A stretch of 64,000 nucleotides of DNA, from assembly GCF_015645445.1 (NCBI RefSeq), contig NZ_JADOGI010000012.1:1-64000 (forward strand), in the 5' to 3' direction. The first letter of the stretch is position 1; every line of letters starts with the position of its first letter. This DNA comes from Nonomuraea cypriaca (GTDB lineage: Bacteria; Actinomycetota; Actinomycetes; Streptosporangiales; Streptosporangiaceae). The translations under genes were made by a program, and so were the position numbers. The notes under the pieces are model-generated. The model worked only from the letters and a program-made list of their open reading frames with translations. It did no database searches and had not been told where the DNA came from. Shown piece after piece: positions 38,923-47,188 of the stretch.

Positions 38923-38947
38923 TTAGCGTCGCCTTAACCTGGCCTTA
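38923..38947 (+). promoter_or_regulatory. Three TTA direct repeats at 11-bp spacing in the regulator/exported-protein intergenic region
   Basis: TTA at 38923-38925, 38934-38936 and 38945-38947 on the plus strand, 11 bases apart; the last two sit in CCTTAACC-N4-CTTAG, identical at all fixed positions to the site upstream of the PepSY gene. The array lies 43 bases upstream of the regulator start on one side and 26 bases before the exported-protein start on the other. Confidence 0.65.
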
Positions 38948-38973
38948 GTCGTACATGGGGGAAGCTCGCTGGG

Positions 38974-39393
38974 ATGAAGAGACTCGTGCTGGCCTGGGCC
39001 GTCACCGCGGTCGCCGCCACCGGCGTGGCCGTGGCGGTGCTCGGGCTGCTCGGCACCGGCCTCACCGGCGGCTCCAGCCACGTGCTCAGTCAGGCGGAGG
39101 TACGCGCGGCCCTGGCCACGGTCACTCCGCGCACGGTCACCGCGCCGAGCGGCACCCCTTCGCAGGCGCCCCAGGGGAAGTTGATCCGCAGCGCGGGCGG
39201 CACCGTGATCGCCTCCTGCGACGGCGACCAGATCACGCTGCGCTCGTGGAGCCCCGCCCAGGACTACTCGGTGGACCACGTGGAGCCGGGGCCTGGCCAT
39301 GAGGCCAAGGTCGAGTTCGAGCTCGACGATGGGGAAGAGGTCGAACTCGAAATCACCTGCGCGGGCGGCCAGCCGGTCACCCGTCAGGACTGA
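38974..39393 (+). CDS. Small exported/membrane-anchored protein linked to the two-component system
   Basis: 139 residues with a signal peptide or N-terminal anchor (MKRLVLAWAVTAVAATGVAV). The outside part has two Cys (ASCDGD, EITCAG), which may form a disulfide, and an acidic beta-rich C-terminus (EFELDDGEEVELEI). No family recognised. It faces the response regulator and shares its TTA operator, so it may be a target or a sensing partner. Its last 10 bases overlap the convergent tetR gene. Confidence 0.7.
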   Translation: MKRLVLAWAVTAVAATGVAVAVLGLLGTGLTGGSSHVLSQAEVRAALATVTPRTVTAPSGTPSQAPQGKLIRSAGGTVIASCDGDQITLRSWSPAQDYSVDHVEPGPGHEAKVEFELDDGEEVELEITCAGGQPVTRQD

Positions 39394-39983
39394 GCCGTCA
39401 CGACGCCGGCGATGACCGTGGTCACCATCTTGTGGACGGCGGCGGTGTCCGGTGGGGGGACTTCGCGGTCGGCGAACTGCAGGTGGCCGGCGCCGATCAG
39501 GGTGGGGGCGAGGGTGTTGATGTCGGCGTCCGGTGCGATGCGGCCCAGGTCGCGTTCCGCGGTGAGGTAGGAGGCGATCATGGCCGCCGCCTCCGTCGCC
39601 AGCGGGATGCCGCCGCCCGGTCTGGCCTGGCGCAGCCGGGCGCGCAGGTCGTCACGGAAGGTGATGAGGGCGACGATCGCCACCGCGACCGACTGGAACA
39701 AGGTCATCAGCGCATCGGTGAGGTTGCCGGCCACGGTGCCGGTGCCGGCGGACTCCCGCAGGGCGGCGGCCTGGGCTTCCATCCGGGCGATGCGGTCGAG
39801 CACGAGTTCGGCGAGGAAGGCGTCGAAGTCGTCGAAGTGCCGGTGCAGGACGCCCTTGGCGACGCCCGCCTCGGTAGTGACCGCCCGGCTGGTCAGCGCG
39901 TGCGGCCCGTCCCTGAGCAGGACGCGTTCTGCGGCGTCGAACAACTGCTCGCGTACGTCGCGGATGGCCACGCCTGTCGGCAC
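39384..39983 (-). CDS. TetR-family transcriptional regulator
   Basis: 199 residues from the GTG at 39983. N-terminal HTH: REQLFDAAERVLLRDGPHALTSRAV and GVAKGVLHRHFDDF, the recognition-helix region. The C-terminal ligand domain is typical of drug or metabolite sensors. It is divergent from a methyltransferase, and tandem inverted repeats cover the methyltransferase promoter, so it most likely represses that gene and perhaps the hydrolase after it. Confidence 0.9.
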   Translation of the reverse strand: MPTGVAIRDVREQLFDAAERVLLRDGPHALTSRAVTTEAGVAKGVLHRHFDDFDAFLAELVLDRIARMEAQAAALRESAGTGTVAGNLTDALMTLFQSVAVAIVALITFRDDLRARLRQARPGGGIPLATEAAAMIASYLTAERDLGRIAPDADINTLAPTLIGAGHLQFADREVPPPDTAAVHKMVTTVIAGVVTAQS

Positions 39984-40013
39984 CGTGCATACCTGCCTTC
40001 GCTCGCCAGGCCC

Positions 40014-40058
40014 TTGCTGAGTGGGCGCATGCCCACTAAGGTGGGCGCATGCCCACTA
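40014..40058 (+). promoter_or_regulatory. Promoter with tandem TetR-type operators, leaderless start
   Basis: TTGCTG (40014-40019), 17-base spacer, TAAGGT (40037-40042) and then the ATG at 40049 where +1 is expected. The 16-bp element with arms GTGGGC / GCCCAC occurs twice with a 20-bp period (40021-40036 and 40041-40056): the first copy fills the -35/-10 spacer, the second covers +1 and the start codon. Binding by the divergent TetR would block transcription. Confidence 0.65.
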
Positions 40059-40876
40059 TAGCGTCTTCCGAGAACGAGCCTCATCAGCACCGGCAGATGG
40101 CGGAGTCGTTCGGCGTGGACGCCGAACGCTACGACCGGACCCGCCCGCGCTACCCCGACGCCATGGTGGATCGGATCGTCGCCGCCAGCCCAGGACCCGA
40201 CGTTCTCGACGTCGGCTGCGGCACCGGGATAGCGGCCAGGCAGTTCCAGGCGGCCGGCTGTGCGGTGCTGGGTGTCGAGCCCGACGCGCGGATGGCCGAC
40301 TTCGCCCGGCGCGGCGGACTCGAGGCCGAGGTGGCGACGATCGAGGACTGGGATCCCGCCGGGCGGACGTTCGACGCGGTCATCGCCGGGCAGGCCTGGC
40401 ACTGGGTGGACCCCGTCGCCGGAGCGGCCAAGGCGGCGCGGGTGCTGCGCCCCGGCGGGCGGCTGGCGGTGTTCTGGAACGCGTTCGAGCTCCCGCCCGA
40501 CATCGCGGAGGCCGGCGCCGCGGTCTTCAGCCGGGTGGTGCCCGACTCGCCGTTCAAGTTCCCGACGACGCAGAAGGAAGTTCTGGCCGGGAGCCAGATG
40601 ATGTGTGCCAAGGCCGCCGACGGGATCCGGGAGGCGGGCGGGTTCGGCGAACCGGAGCAGTGGCGGTTCGACTGGGAGCGGCCCTATACCCGGGACGAGT
40701 GGCTGGACCAGCTGCCCACCTCCGGTGGCCTCACCAGGCTCCCGCCGGACAAGCTGGCGGAGGTGCTTGAGGGTGCCGGTGCTGCCGTCGACGCGGTGGG
40801 AGGCACCTTCACGATGCGTTACATCACGGTGGTGGTCACAGCGGCGATCACCGCGACGCGAACCGGTGCCGCCTGA
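40049..40876 (+). CDS. Class I SAM-dependent methyltransferase
   Basis: 275 residues. Motif I DVLDVGCGTGIAARQF, motif II VLGVEPDARM, and the AGQAWHWVDP segment typical of the family that begins FGVDAERYDRTRPRYP. The ATG at 40049 has no ribosome-binding site but sits at the predicted transcription start, so a leaderless mRNA is likely; ATG at 40097 (MAESFG) is an alternative where strong family similarity begins. Probably TetR-controlled. Substrate unknown. Confidence 0.88.
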   Translation: MPTIASSENEPHQHRQMAESFGVDAERYDRTRPRYPDAMVDRIVAASPGPDVLDVGCGTGIAARQFQAAGCAVLGVEPDARMADFARRGGLEAEVATIEDWDPAGRTFDAVIAGQAWHWVDPVAGAAKAARVLRPGGRLAVFWNAFELPPDIAEAGAAVFSRVVPDSPFKFPTTQKEVLAGSQMMCAKAADGIREAGGFGEPEQWRFDWERPYTRDEWLDQLPTSGGLTRLPPDKLAEVLEGAGAAVDAVGGTFTMRYITVVVTAAITATRTGAA

Positions 40877-40995
40877 CCAGGACGTGGATAAGCGCAAGCT
40901 CGCGCCCATCCAGCACGGACGTGAGCTTGCCGTTGGTCCTGGAGCTGCGGCCCTGCCCGGCGAACACCCTCAACCACCCACCAAGGGATGCCCCG

Positions 40996-42240
40996 TTGCT
41001 GCGCATGACCGACCACACCTTCACCGTCCCGCTGGACCACGCCGACCCGGCGGGCGCCACCATCGAGGTGTTCGCCCGTGAGGTGGTCGCGCCGGACCAG
41101 GACGGAACGGACCTGCCCTGGCTGCTGTTCCTGCAGGGCGGCCCCGGCGGCAAATCGCCCCGGCCGCCGGTGGGCGCCGGGTGGCTGGGCCACGCGCTGA
41201 AGACTCATCGGGTGCTGTTGCTCGATCAGCGGGGCACCGGCCGCAGCACGCCGGTGACGGCCCGTACGGTGAACGGCATGGCACCGGCCTCGCTGGCGGC
41301 CTACCTGGAGCGCTTCCGGGCCGACAGCATCGCGGCGGACGCCGAGTTGATCCGCGGCGCGCTCACCGGCGGCCGGCCGTGGGACACGCTGGGGCAGAGC
41401 TATGGCGGCTTCGTCACCCTCGCCTACCTGTCACAGGCGCCGCAGGGCCTGCGCACCTGTTACGTGACCGGCGGCCTGCCCGGCCTGGGTACGACCGCCG
41501 ACGACGTGTATGCCCGGACATATCCGTACATGATGGAAAGGAACGCCGCCTACTACCAGCGGTACCCGGGCGACGTGGCCGTGGTCCGCGGGCTGGCCGA
41601 CCACCTGGACGCCCACGACGTACGACTCCCCGACGGCGACCGGCTGACCAGCCGGAGGCTGCGGCTGCTCGGCAACGCGTTCGGCATGAGCGACGGATTC
41701 GAGCGGGTGCACTGGATGCTGGAGGGGGCCTGGCACGGCGCCTCGCTCGCGGACGGCTTCCGCTACGAGGTCATGGCGATGACCGGCTTCGTCGACACCC
41801 CGATCTTCGCCTTGCAGGAGTACACCTTCGACCAGCCGGGCCGCGCGACCGGCTGGGCGGCGGAACGAGCCCTGGCACAGCATCCGGCCTTCGCCGCCGA
41901 TGCCGACCCGCTGCTGTTCACGGGCGAGATGATGTACCGCTGGATGTTCGAGGAGATCAACGCGCTCCGGCCGTTCGCGGCCGCCGCCGACCTGCTCGCC
42001 GCCGCCGGCGACCGGCCACCCCTGTACGACCATGCCCGCCTCGCCGCCAACGAGGTACCGGTCATCGCCGCCGTCTATTCCGACGACACGTATGTCCCCG
42101 CTGACCTGCAACTACGCACCGCCGAGCAGGTGGGGAACACGCGTGTCTGGCTCACGGGCGAATACCAGCATGACGGCCTGCGGGTCTCGGACGGGCGGGT
42201 GCTGGCCCGGTTGATGGACATGGCCGCCGGCCGAGCCTGA
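40996..42240 (+). CDS. Alpha/beta hydrolase, S33 prolyl aminopeptidase-like
   Basis: Serine hydrolase of the proline iminopeptidase group: FLQGGPGGKSP oxyanion region, LLLDQRGTGRSTP, nucleophile elbow GQSYGG, and C-terminal Asp (YSDDTYVP) and His (EYQHDGLR) complete the triad. It would release N-terminal Pro or related residues from peptides. Start: TTG at 40996 has AAGGGA 7 bases upstream; ATG at 41005 is the alternative with no ribosome-binding site. The frame extends to 40921 but that part looks non-coding. It may be cotranscribed with the methyltransferase. Confidence 0.88.
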   Translation: MLRMTDHTFTVPLDHADPAGATIEVFAREVVAPDQDGTDLPWLLFLQGGPGGKSPRPPVGAGWLGHALKTHRVLLLDQRGTGRSTPVTARTVNGMAPASLAAYLERFRADSIAADAELIRGALTGGRPWDTLGQSYGGFVTLAYLSQAPQGLRTCYVTGGLPGLGTTADDVYARTYPYMMERNAAYYQRYPGDVAVVRGLADHLDAHDVRLPDGDRLTSRRLRLLGNAFGMSDGFERVHWMLEGAWHGASLADGFRYEVMAMTGFVDTPIFALQEYTFDQPGRATGWAAERALAQHPAFAADADPLLFTGEMMYRWMFEEINALRPFAAAADLLAAAGDRPPLYDHARLAANEVPVIAAVYSDDTYVPADLQLRTAEQVGNTRVWLTGEYQHDGLRVSDGRVLARLMDMAAGRA

Positions 42241-42262
42241 CACCCCGAGACATCGCGGCCGT

Positions 42263-42282
42263 CAGGCGCTGAACGTCGCCTG
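42263..42282. terminator. Possible hairpin between convergent genes
   Basis: CAGGCG / CGCCTG 6-bp arms with an 8-base loop between the convergent hydrolase and protease genes. Short stem, no U-tract. Confidence 0.25.
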
Positions 42283-42297
42283 CTGGCGCCCAGAGCG

Positions 42298-44211
42298 TCA
42301 GGTTTCGGCGCTGAGCGCCGCCTTGGTGAGGTCGGCCTGTCGCCTGATCTGCCCCATGATGACCGGGTTCACCCCCTTGGCCGCGAAGGTGGCGACCATC
42401 TGGTCCATCACCGCGTTCGCCCGGTCCAGGTCCCCCTGCCGCGCCTCGGCCCTGGCCAGCCGCCGCATCACCATGTTCAGGGTGATGTTGTCGATGCTCG
42501 CCGCGCGGACGACGCGTACGAGCTGCTCGACCCCCTGCTTGGGGTCCGGCGGGCGGACCCGCAGCCGCTTGTCCGCCGTCAGCGCCTTGAACCCGCGCTC
42601 GGCGTTGAGCCCCTTGACCATCCGGGCGTAGACGGACAATGGGTGGCCGGAGTACCGGTCGATCATCTCGTCCAGCGCCGCGTTGCCCGCGCGCAGCGCC
42701 GGCGAGTCGGAGCCGAGCAGGGAGAACAGCTTGCCCTGCTCCTCGCCCAGCATCAGCTCGGCCACCCGGTGGTCGTCGCCGGTGACCGGGACACGCACCC
42801 TGACCAGGCAGGCGGGGGAGACGACGCGGGAGCCGTCGGCGGCGGCGTACTGGGCGCGGACCTGGTAGTCGCCGGGCTCTTGGAAGTAGTGGCCGTCGCG
42901 GCCGTGCCCGACGTACGCGCTGCGGTACATCGCCGGGTTGCCCGCGTCCAGCCGGATCTCCGGCGAGGCGTCCACGCAGTGCCGCATCATCGGCCGGTAC
43001 AACACGGTCCTGCCGCCCGGCTGCGTGATCGACACCTGGGTGAACTCCGTGTCGGGATGCAGGTGCCCGTGCGTCGTACGAGCCCCGCCCGCGCAGGACA
43101 GCTTGAGCTCGACCACGACCGGCTCGCCCAGCTCGAACGACTCCTTGGCGCGCAACTCCAGCCGCAGCCCCGATGAGTCCTCGGCCGGCTGCTCGAACGG
43201 CTCGATCTCGGCCGCCCCGACGCCGAACGCGTTCGCGCCCATGACCACGTCACGGTGGAAGCCGTGCCGCAGGTGCACCAGCTCGGGGTCGGTGAACTGG
43301 AACGGGAACGCCGCCCAGTAGGCGGGCTCGCCGCCAGGGGAGTAGTTCTGTACGTAGTTCATCCAGGACAGGTCGCCGAAGCCGCCGTCGGGGCCGAGGG
43401 GCTGGGGCGGGGTGGCGAGGTTTTTCTGCCAGGAGTGCAGCAGGTTGAAGGCATGCCCCAACTCATGCACATAAGTCCGTAACTGCGCCCGCTGCGCCTC
43501 CGGCGTCGTTCCCTTGATGGCGTCGTAGAACACCGCCGAGCCCTGCCGCTGGTGGGCGTCGTTGTAGTCGAACATGATCCCCCGGTAGCCGCCCACGTGC
43601 TTGCTCGCCACCAGCAGCCACAACCGCCAGGCCGGCGCGTCCCCGAACGCGCTGAACTGCTGCGTCATCGCGTGATGCAGCTCCGCGTCGTCCCACGCCA
43701 GGTCCGCGCCCGACCCGTCCACCGGGATCACCCCCGGCTCGGTCAGGGTCACCTCGACGCCCGCCTCCGCGTACGCCGCCCGCACGTCCAGCTCCCTGGC
43801 CGCCGAGCCGCCGGGCCCCGGCAGCGACCCCGTGTGGTACGACACGAACGGCACCGTTCCCACCACGGAGTCCTGCTCCAGCGTCACACCGCGAAAATAC
43901 GGCGAGACGAAGCCCACCCGGTAGGTACGCCCAGCCACCACGGCGGTCCCCGACCCGTCGGCGATCGTGACGCTCACGTCCGTCACCGCCGTCTCGGCCG
44001 TGAAGACCCCGCGCCCCAGGATCCGCGTCCCGTCGGCCCCGGCCCGCACGGACGGCGCCTCGACCACGAACGAGCCCATGTAGGAGGCGCCCGTGAACAG
44101 GTCGCCGCTCACCCGCCCGGTCGGCCGGGCCCCGTCGACGTCGACCCGGAGCGCCAGCCGCGAATCGCCGTCCTGTCCCTCGTACGAGCCGCTGATCATG
44201 GGAGGAGTCAT
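42298..44211 (-). CDS. Large metzincin-like metallopeptidase, unknown substrate
   Basis: 637 residues. The zinc site is HELGHAFNLLH near residue 250, the HExxHxxxxxH pattern of metzincins with Asn in place of the usual Gly. A beta-rich domain precedes it; after it come a beta-sandwich-like region (GHLHPDTEFTQVSI) and a helical C-terminus resembling repeats. There is no signal peptide or membrane segment, so it appears cytosolic or exported by a non-standard route, odd for this class. ATG 44211 and ATG 44199 are both possible starts. It lies 31 bases after the DUF2277 gene on the same strand and may be its last operon member. Confidence 0.75.
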   Translation of the reverse strand: MTPPMISGSYEGQDGDSRLALRVDVDGARPTGRVSGDLFTGASYMGSFVVEAPSVRAGADGTRILGRGVFTAETAVTDVSVTIADGSGTAVVAGRTYRVGFVSPYFRGVTLEQDSVVGTVPFVSYHTGSLPGPGGSAARELDVRAAYAEAGVEVTLTEPGVIPVDGSGADLAWDDAELHHAMTQQFSAFGDAPAWRLWLLVASKHVGGYRGIMFDYNDAHQRQGSAVFYDAIKGTTPEAQRAQLRTYVHELGHAFNLLHSWQKNLATPPQPLGPDGGFGDLSWMNYVQNYSPGGEPAYWAAFPFQFTDPELVHLRHGFHRDVVMGANAFGVGAAEIEPFEQPAEDSSGLRLELRAKESFELGEPVVVELKLSCAGGARTTHGHLHPDTEFTQVSITQPGGRTVLYRPMMRHCVDASPEIRLDAGNPAMYRSAYVGHGRDGHYFQEPGDYQVRAQYAAADGSRVVSPACLVRVRVPVTGDDHRVAELMLGEEQGKLFSLLGSDSPALRAGNAALDEMIDRYSGHPLSVYARMVKGLNAERGFKALTADKRLRVRPPDPKQGVEQLVRVVRAASIDNITLNMVMRRLARAEARQGDLDRANAVMDQMVATFAAKGVNPVIMGQIRRQADLTKAALSAET

Positions 44212-44242
44212 ACCCGGAGACTTCCCCCACCGGGGGTGCCTG

Positions 44243-44455
44243 TCAACGACCTCCGCGAACTTGCAATGCCCCGAGGAGCTCCTCCGACGCCCTGGTGATC
44301 GTCTCGACGGCCCGGTCGAACGCCTCCGCGTTGTGCGCGGCCGGCGCGCGGAACCCGGAGATCTTCCTGACGTACTGCAACGCGGCCGCGCGCACGTCGT
44401 CCTCGGTCACGCTCTCGGTGTACGGGGGCCGCAGCGTCTTGATGCTTCTACACAT
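44243..44455 (-). CDS. DUF2277 family protein
   Basis: 70 residues, full length for the family: MCRSIKTLRPPYTESVTEDD, ALQYVRKISGF and a helical end. Function unknown. The ATG lies three bases beyond the stop of the first iclR gene, so it is translated from the glyoxylate operon transcript. Confidence 0.9.
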   Translation of the reverse strand: MCRSIKTLRPPYTESVTEDDVRAAALQYVRKISGFRAPAAHNAEAFDRAVETITRASEELLGALQVRGGR

Positions 44456-44458
44456 GTC

Positions 44459-45199
44459 CTAAAGGTAATAGCCGATGCGCCGGCTTATCTCCCGCGCGCC
44501 CTCGGCCAGCAGTTCGCCCACCTCGGGCAGCCGCTGCCGCGTCAGCCGGTAGGACGGCCCCGAGGCGCTCACCGCGGCCGTCACCGACCCGTCGTTGCCC
44601 CTGATCGGCGCGGCCACCGCGGTCAGCCCCACTTCCAGCTCCTCCACGGTGGTGGCCCAGCCGCGCTCCCTGATCTCGTCGAGCCCCAGCCCGGCCTCGG
44701 TCGTGATCGTCCGTGGCGTGTAGCGTTCCAGCTCCGCGGGCAGCGGCAGGGCGCCGAAGGCCAGCAGCACCTTGCCGCTGGAGGTGGCGTGCGCCGGGGT
44801 GCCCTGACCGACCCAGTTGTGCCCGCTGATCGCCGAGGGGCCGCGTACCTGGGTGATGTTGACCGCGTCGCCGGCCTGCGGCACCGCGACGTTGACGGTC
44901 TCGCCGATCTCCCCGGCCAGCCGCCTGCACACCTCGCTGCTCTCCCGCGCCAGATCGAGCTGGGCCGTGGCCGCGCCGGCCAGGCGCACCACGCCGAACC
45001 CGAGCCGGTAGCGCCCCCGATCACCGCTCTGTTCCACCAGCCGGCCCTGTTCCAGCGCCGCCAGCAGCCGGGAAGCTGTGGATTTGTGTACGTCGAGTTC
45101 GGTCGCTAGATCCGTCACCCGGGTCGCGCCCTCACGCGCGAGGATCTCCAGGATGGCAATGGCCCGATCTACTGACTGCACCGTGGCGCTGTTGCTCAT
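44459..45199 (-). CDS. IclR-family transcriptional regulator
   Basis: 246 residues. N-terminal winged HTH (VQSVDRAIAILEILAREGATRVTDLA, HKSTASRLLAALE) and C-terminal IclR ligand domain (HATSSGKVLLAFG, AVAAPIRGNDGSVTAAVSAS), which senses small carboxylates such as glyoxylate in relatives. It is 19 bases downstream of a second, different IclR gene in the glyoxylate operon; two regulators in one operon suggest dual input or paralog heteromers. Confidence 0.92.
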   Translation of the reverse strand: MSNSATVQSVDRAIAILEILAREGATRVTDLATELDVHKSTASRLLAALEQGRLVEQSGDRGRYRLGFGVVRLAGAATAQLDLARESSEVCRRLAGEIGETVNVAVPQAGDAVNITQVRGPSAISGHNWVGQGTPAHATSSGKVLLAFGALPLPAELERYTPRTITTEAGLGLDEIRERGWATTVEELEVGLTAVAAPIRGNDGSVTAAVSASGPSYRLTRQRLPEVGELLAEGAREISRRIGYYL

Positions 45200-45218
45200 A
45201 CCGCAACAGCATACGTCG

Positions 45219-45986
45219 TTAGGTTTTCGACCCAGGAGCGTCGTCAGGTATCGGTGCCAGCTCGTTGCCGAAATCGAGGGCGATCTTACGCAGTCCCTCG
45301 GCCAGGTCGTCGCGGTCCAGCGCGTCGATCCGCTCGGCGGGACCCGACACCGACATCGCCGCCGTCACCCGCCGGCCGTCCCACACGGGCACGGCCAGGC
45401 AGTGCACCCCGAGCTCCTCCTCGCCCAGGTCCATGGCGTAACCGCGGCCCTTGACGAGGTCGAGCTCGGTGAGCATGGCCACCATGTCGGTGATCGTGTT
45501 GGGGGTGCGGCGGGGCATGCCGGTCCGTTCGAACACGGCCACCGCGTCGGCGGCCGGGCGATCGGCCAGCAGCACCTTGCCCACGGCCGTACTGTGCGGC
45601 AGCACCCGCCTGCCGACCTCGGCGAACATGCGCAGCCTGCGCGGCGAAGGCACCTGCGCCACGTAGACGACGAAGTCGCCTTCGAGCACGGCCAGGTTGG
45701 CGGTCTCGCCGGACAGCTCGACCATCTTGGTGAGGTACGGCTGCGCCCACACGCCCACCATGCTCTCCGCGATCCCGCCCAGGCGCACGAGACCGCCGCC
45801 CAGGGCGTAGCGCCGGTCGGATTCCTGGCGTACGTATCCGCGCGCGAGCAGGGTCCGCAGCAGCCGGTGGATGGTGCCGTACGGCAGCCCTGTCCTGGCC
45901 GCGATCTCCGACAGCCCGGCCCCGCCACCGTGCGCGGCCAGGGCTTCCAGCACGTCGAGTGCCCGCTCGACGGACTGGACGCTCAC
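45219..45986 (-). CDS. IclR-family transcriptional regulator (glyoxylate operon)
   Basis: 255 residues from a GTG overlapping the glcF stop (GTGA). HTH: VQSVERALDVLEALAAHGG, LPYGTIHRLLRTL; ligand domain: HSTAVGKVLLAD, CLAVPVWDGRRVTAAMSVSG. Tight linkage to glcF and the inverted repeat in front of aceB point to control of the operon by glycolate/glyoxylate. Confidence 0.92.
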   Translation of the reverse strand: MSVQSVERALDVLEALAAHGGGAGLSEIAARTGLPYGTIHRLLRTLLARGYVRQESDRRYALGGGLVRLGGIAESMVGVWAQPYLTKMVELSGETANLAVLEGDFVVYVAQVPSPRRLRMFAEVGRRVLPHSTAVGKVLLADRPAADAVAVFERTGMPRRTPNTITDMVAMLTELDLVKGRGYAMDLGEEELGVHCLAVPVWDGRRVTAAMSVSGPAERIDALDRDDLAEGLRKIALDFGNELAPIPDDAPGSKT

Positions 45987-47188
45987 AACGGGACCCCGCG
46001 CAGCGAGGCGTCGAGCACCTCGGCGGTGTGCGCCACCCTGATGTCCGCGCCGGCCCGCCGCATGGCGGCGGCGATCTGCATGGTGCAGCCGGGGTTGGCC
46101 GAGACCAGCAGCTCCGCGCCGGTCGTGCCGACCTGCTTGGCCTTCCTGTCGCCGAGGTCGCGCGCGGCCTCGGGCTGCAGCAGGTTGTACGTGCCCGCCG
46201 ACCCGCAGCAGATGGCCGACTCGGGGATCTCCCGCAGCTCCAGCTCGGGGATGCCGCTCAGCAGCGCGCGCGGCTGTGCGCGCACGCCCTGGGCGTGGGC
46301 CAGGTGGCAGGCGTCGTGGTAGGCGACGGTGACCGGCATGGGGTGCCGCGTGGCCACGGGACCGAGCTCGGCCAGGAACTCCGACAGGTCCTTCACCTTG
46401 AACCCGGGCTCGGCGCCGAGCAACTCGCCGTATTCCTTCATGGTGGAGCCGCAGCCGGCCGCGTTCACCACGACGGTGTCGACCCCGGCCTTCATGAACG
46501 CCCTGGCCGTGCGGCGGGCCAGCCGCCTGGCCTGGTCGTCGCGCCCGGAGTGCACGCTGAGCGCCCCGCAGCAGCCCTGCGAGCGCGGGATCACCACGTC
46601 ACAGCCCTCCAGCGCGAGCACGCGGGCGGTGGCCGCGTTCACCTGCGGGAAGAACTCACCCTGCACGCAACCGGTGAGCATGCCCACCACGGCCCGGCGC
46701 TCGCCCCTGGCCCTGACGACGCGCGGCATCCGCGGCCGGTGCTCCACGCCCGGCGCCAGCGCGGCCATGGCGCCGAGACTCGGATGCACCCGGGTGAGGA
46801 ACGGCGCCATCCGCCGGGCCAGCCACATCGTCGGCCGCAGCAGCCGCAGCCTGCGCGGGTAGGGGAACAGGCTGAACACGATGCCGCGTACGGCCCGCTC
46901 CCGCGGCTCGCGTACGTGCTCCCGCTCCACCACGACCCTGGTCTGCTCGATCAGCTTGTCGTACTGCACGCCGGACGGGCACGCCGTGACACAGGCCATG
47001 CAGCCCAGGCAGGCGTCGAGGTGCCCGGCCATCTCCGGGGTGATCGGAGTGCCCTCGACGTGCTGCTGCATCAGGTTGATCCGCCCGCGCGGCGAGTCCA
47101 TTTCCTCGCCCCACAGGGCATAAGTCGGACATGTCGGCAGGCAGAACCCGCAGTGCACACAGTCGTTGATCAGTTTCGGATCGATCAT
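45983..47188 (-). CDS. glcF: Glycolate oxidase iron-sulfur subunit GlcF
   Basis: 401 residues. Two [4Fe-4S] motifs (CVHCGFCLPTCP, CLGCMACVTACP) near the N-terminus and two CCG domains with DACHLAHAQG and CCGSAGTY. It moves electrons from GlcDE to the respiratory chain. The ATG at 47188 overlaps the glcE stop (TGATG), and an open frame upstream lies inside glcE. Confidence 0.95.
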   Translation of the reverse strand: MIDPKLINDCVHCGFCLPTCPTYALWGEEMDSPRGRINLMQQHVEGTPITPEMAGHLDACLGCMACVTACPSGVQYDKLIEQTRVVVEREHVREPRERAVRGIVFSLFPYPRRLRLLRPTMWLARRMAPFLTRVHPSLGAMAALAPGVEHRPRMPRVVRARGERRAVVGMLTGCVQGEFFPQVNAATARVLALEGCDVVIPRSQGCCGALSVHSGRDDQARRLARRTARAFMKAGVDTVVVNAAGCGSTMKEYGELLGAEPGFKVKDLSEFLAELGPVATRHPMPVTVAYHDACHLAHAQGVRAQPRALLSGIPELELREIPESAICCGSAGTYNLLQPEAARDLGDRKAKQVGTTGAELLVSANPGCTMQIAAAMRRAGADIRVAHTAEVLDASLRGVPL

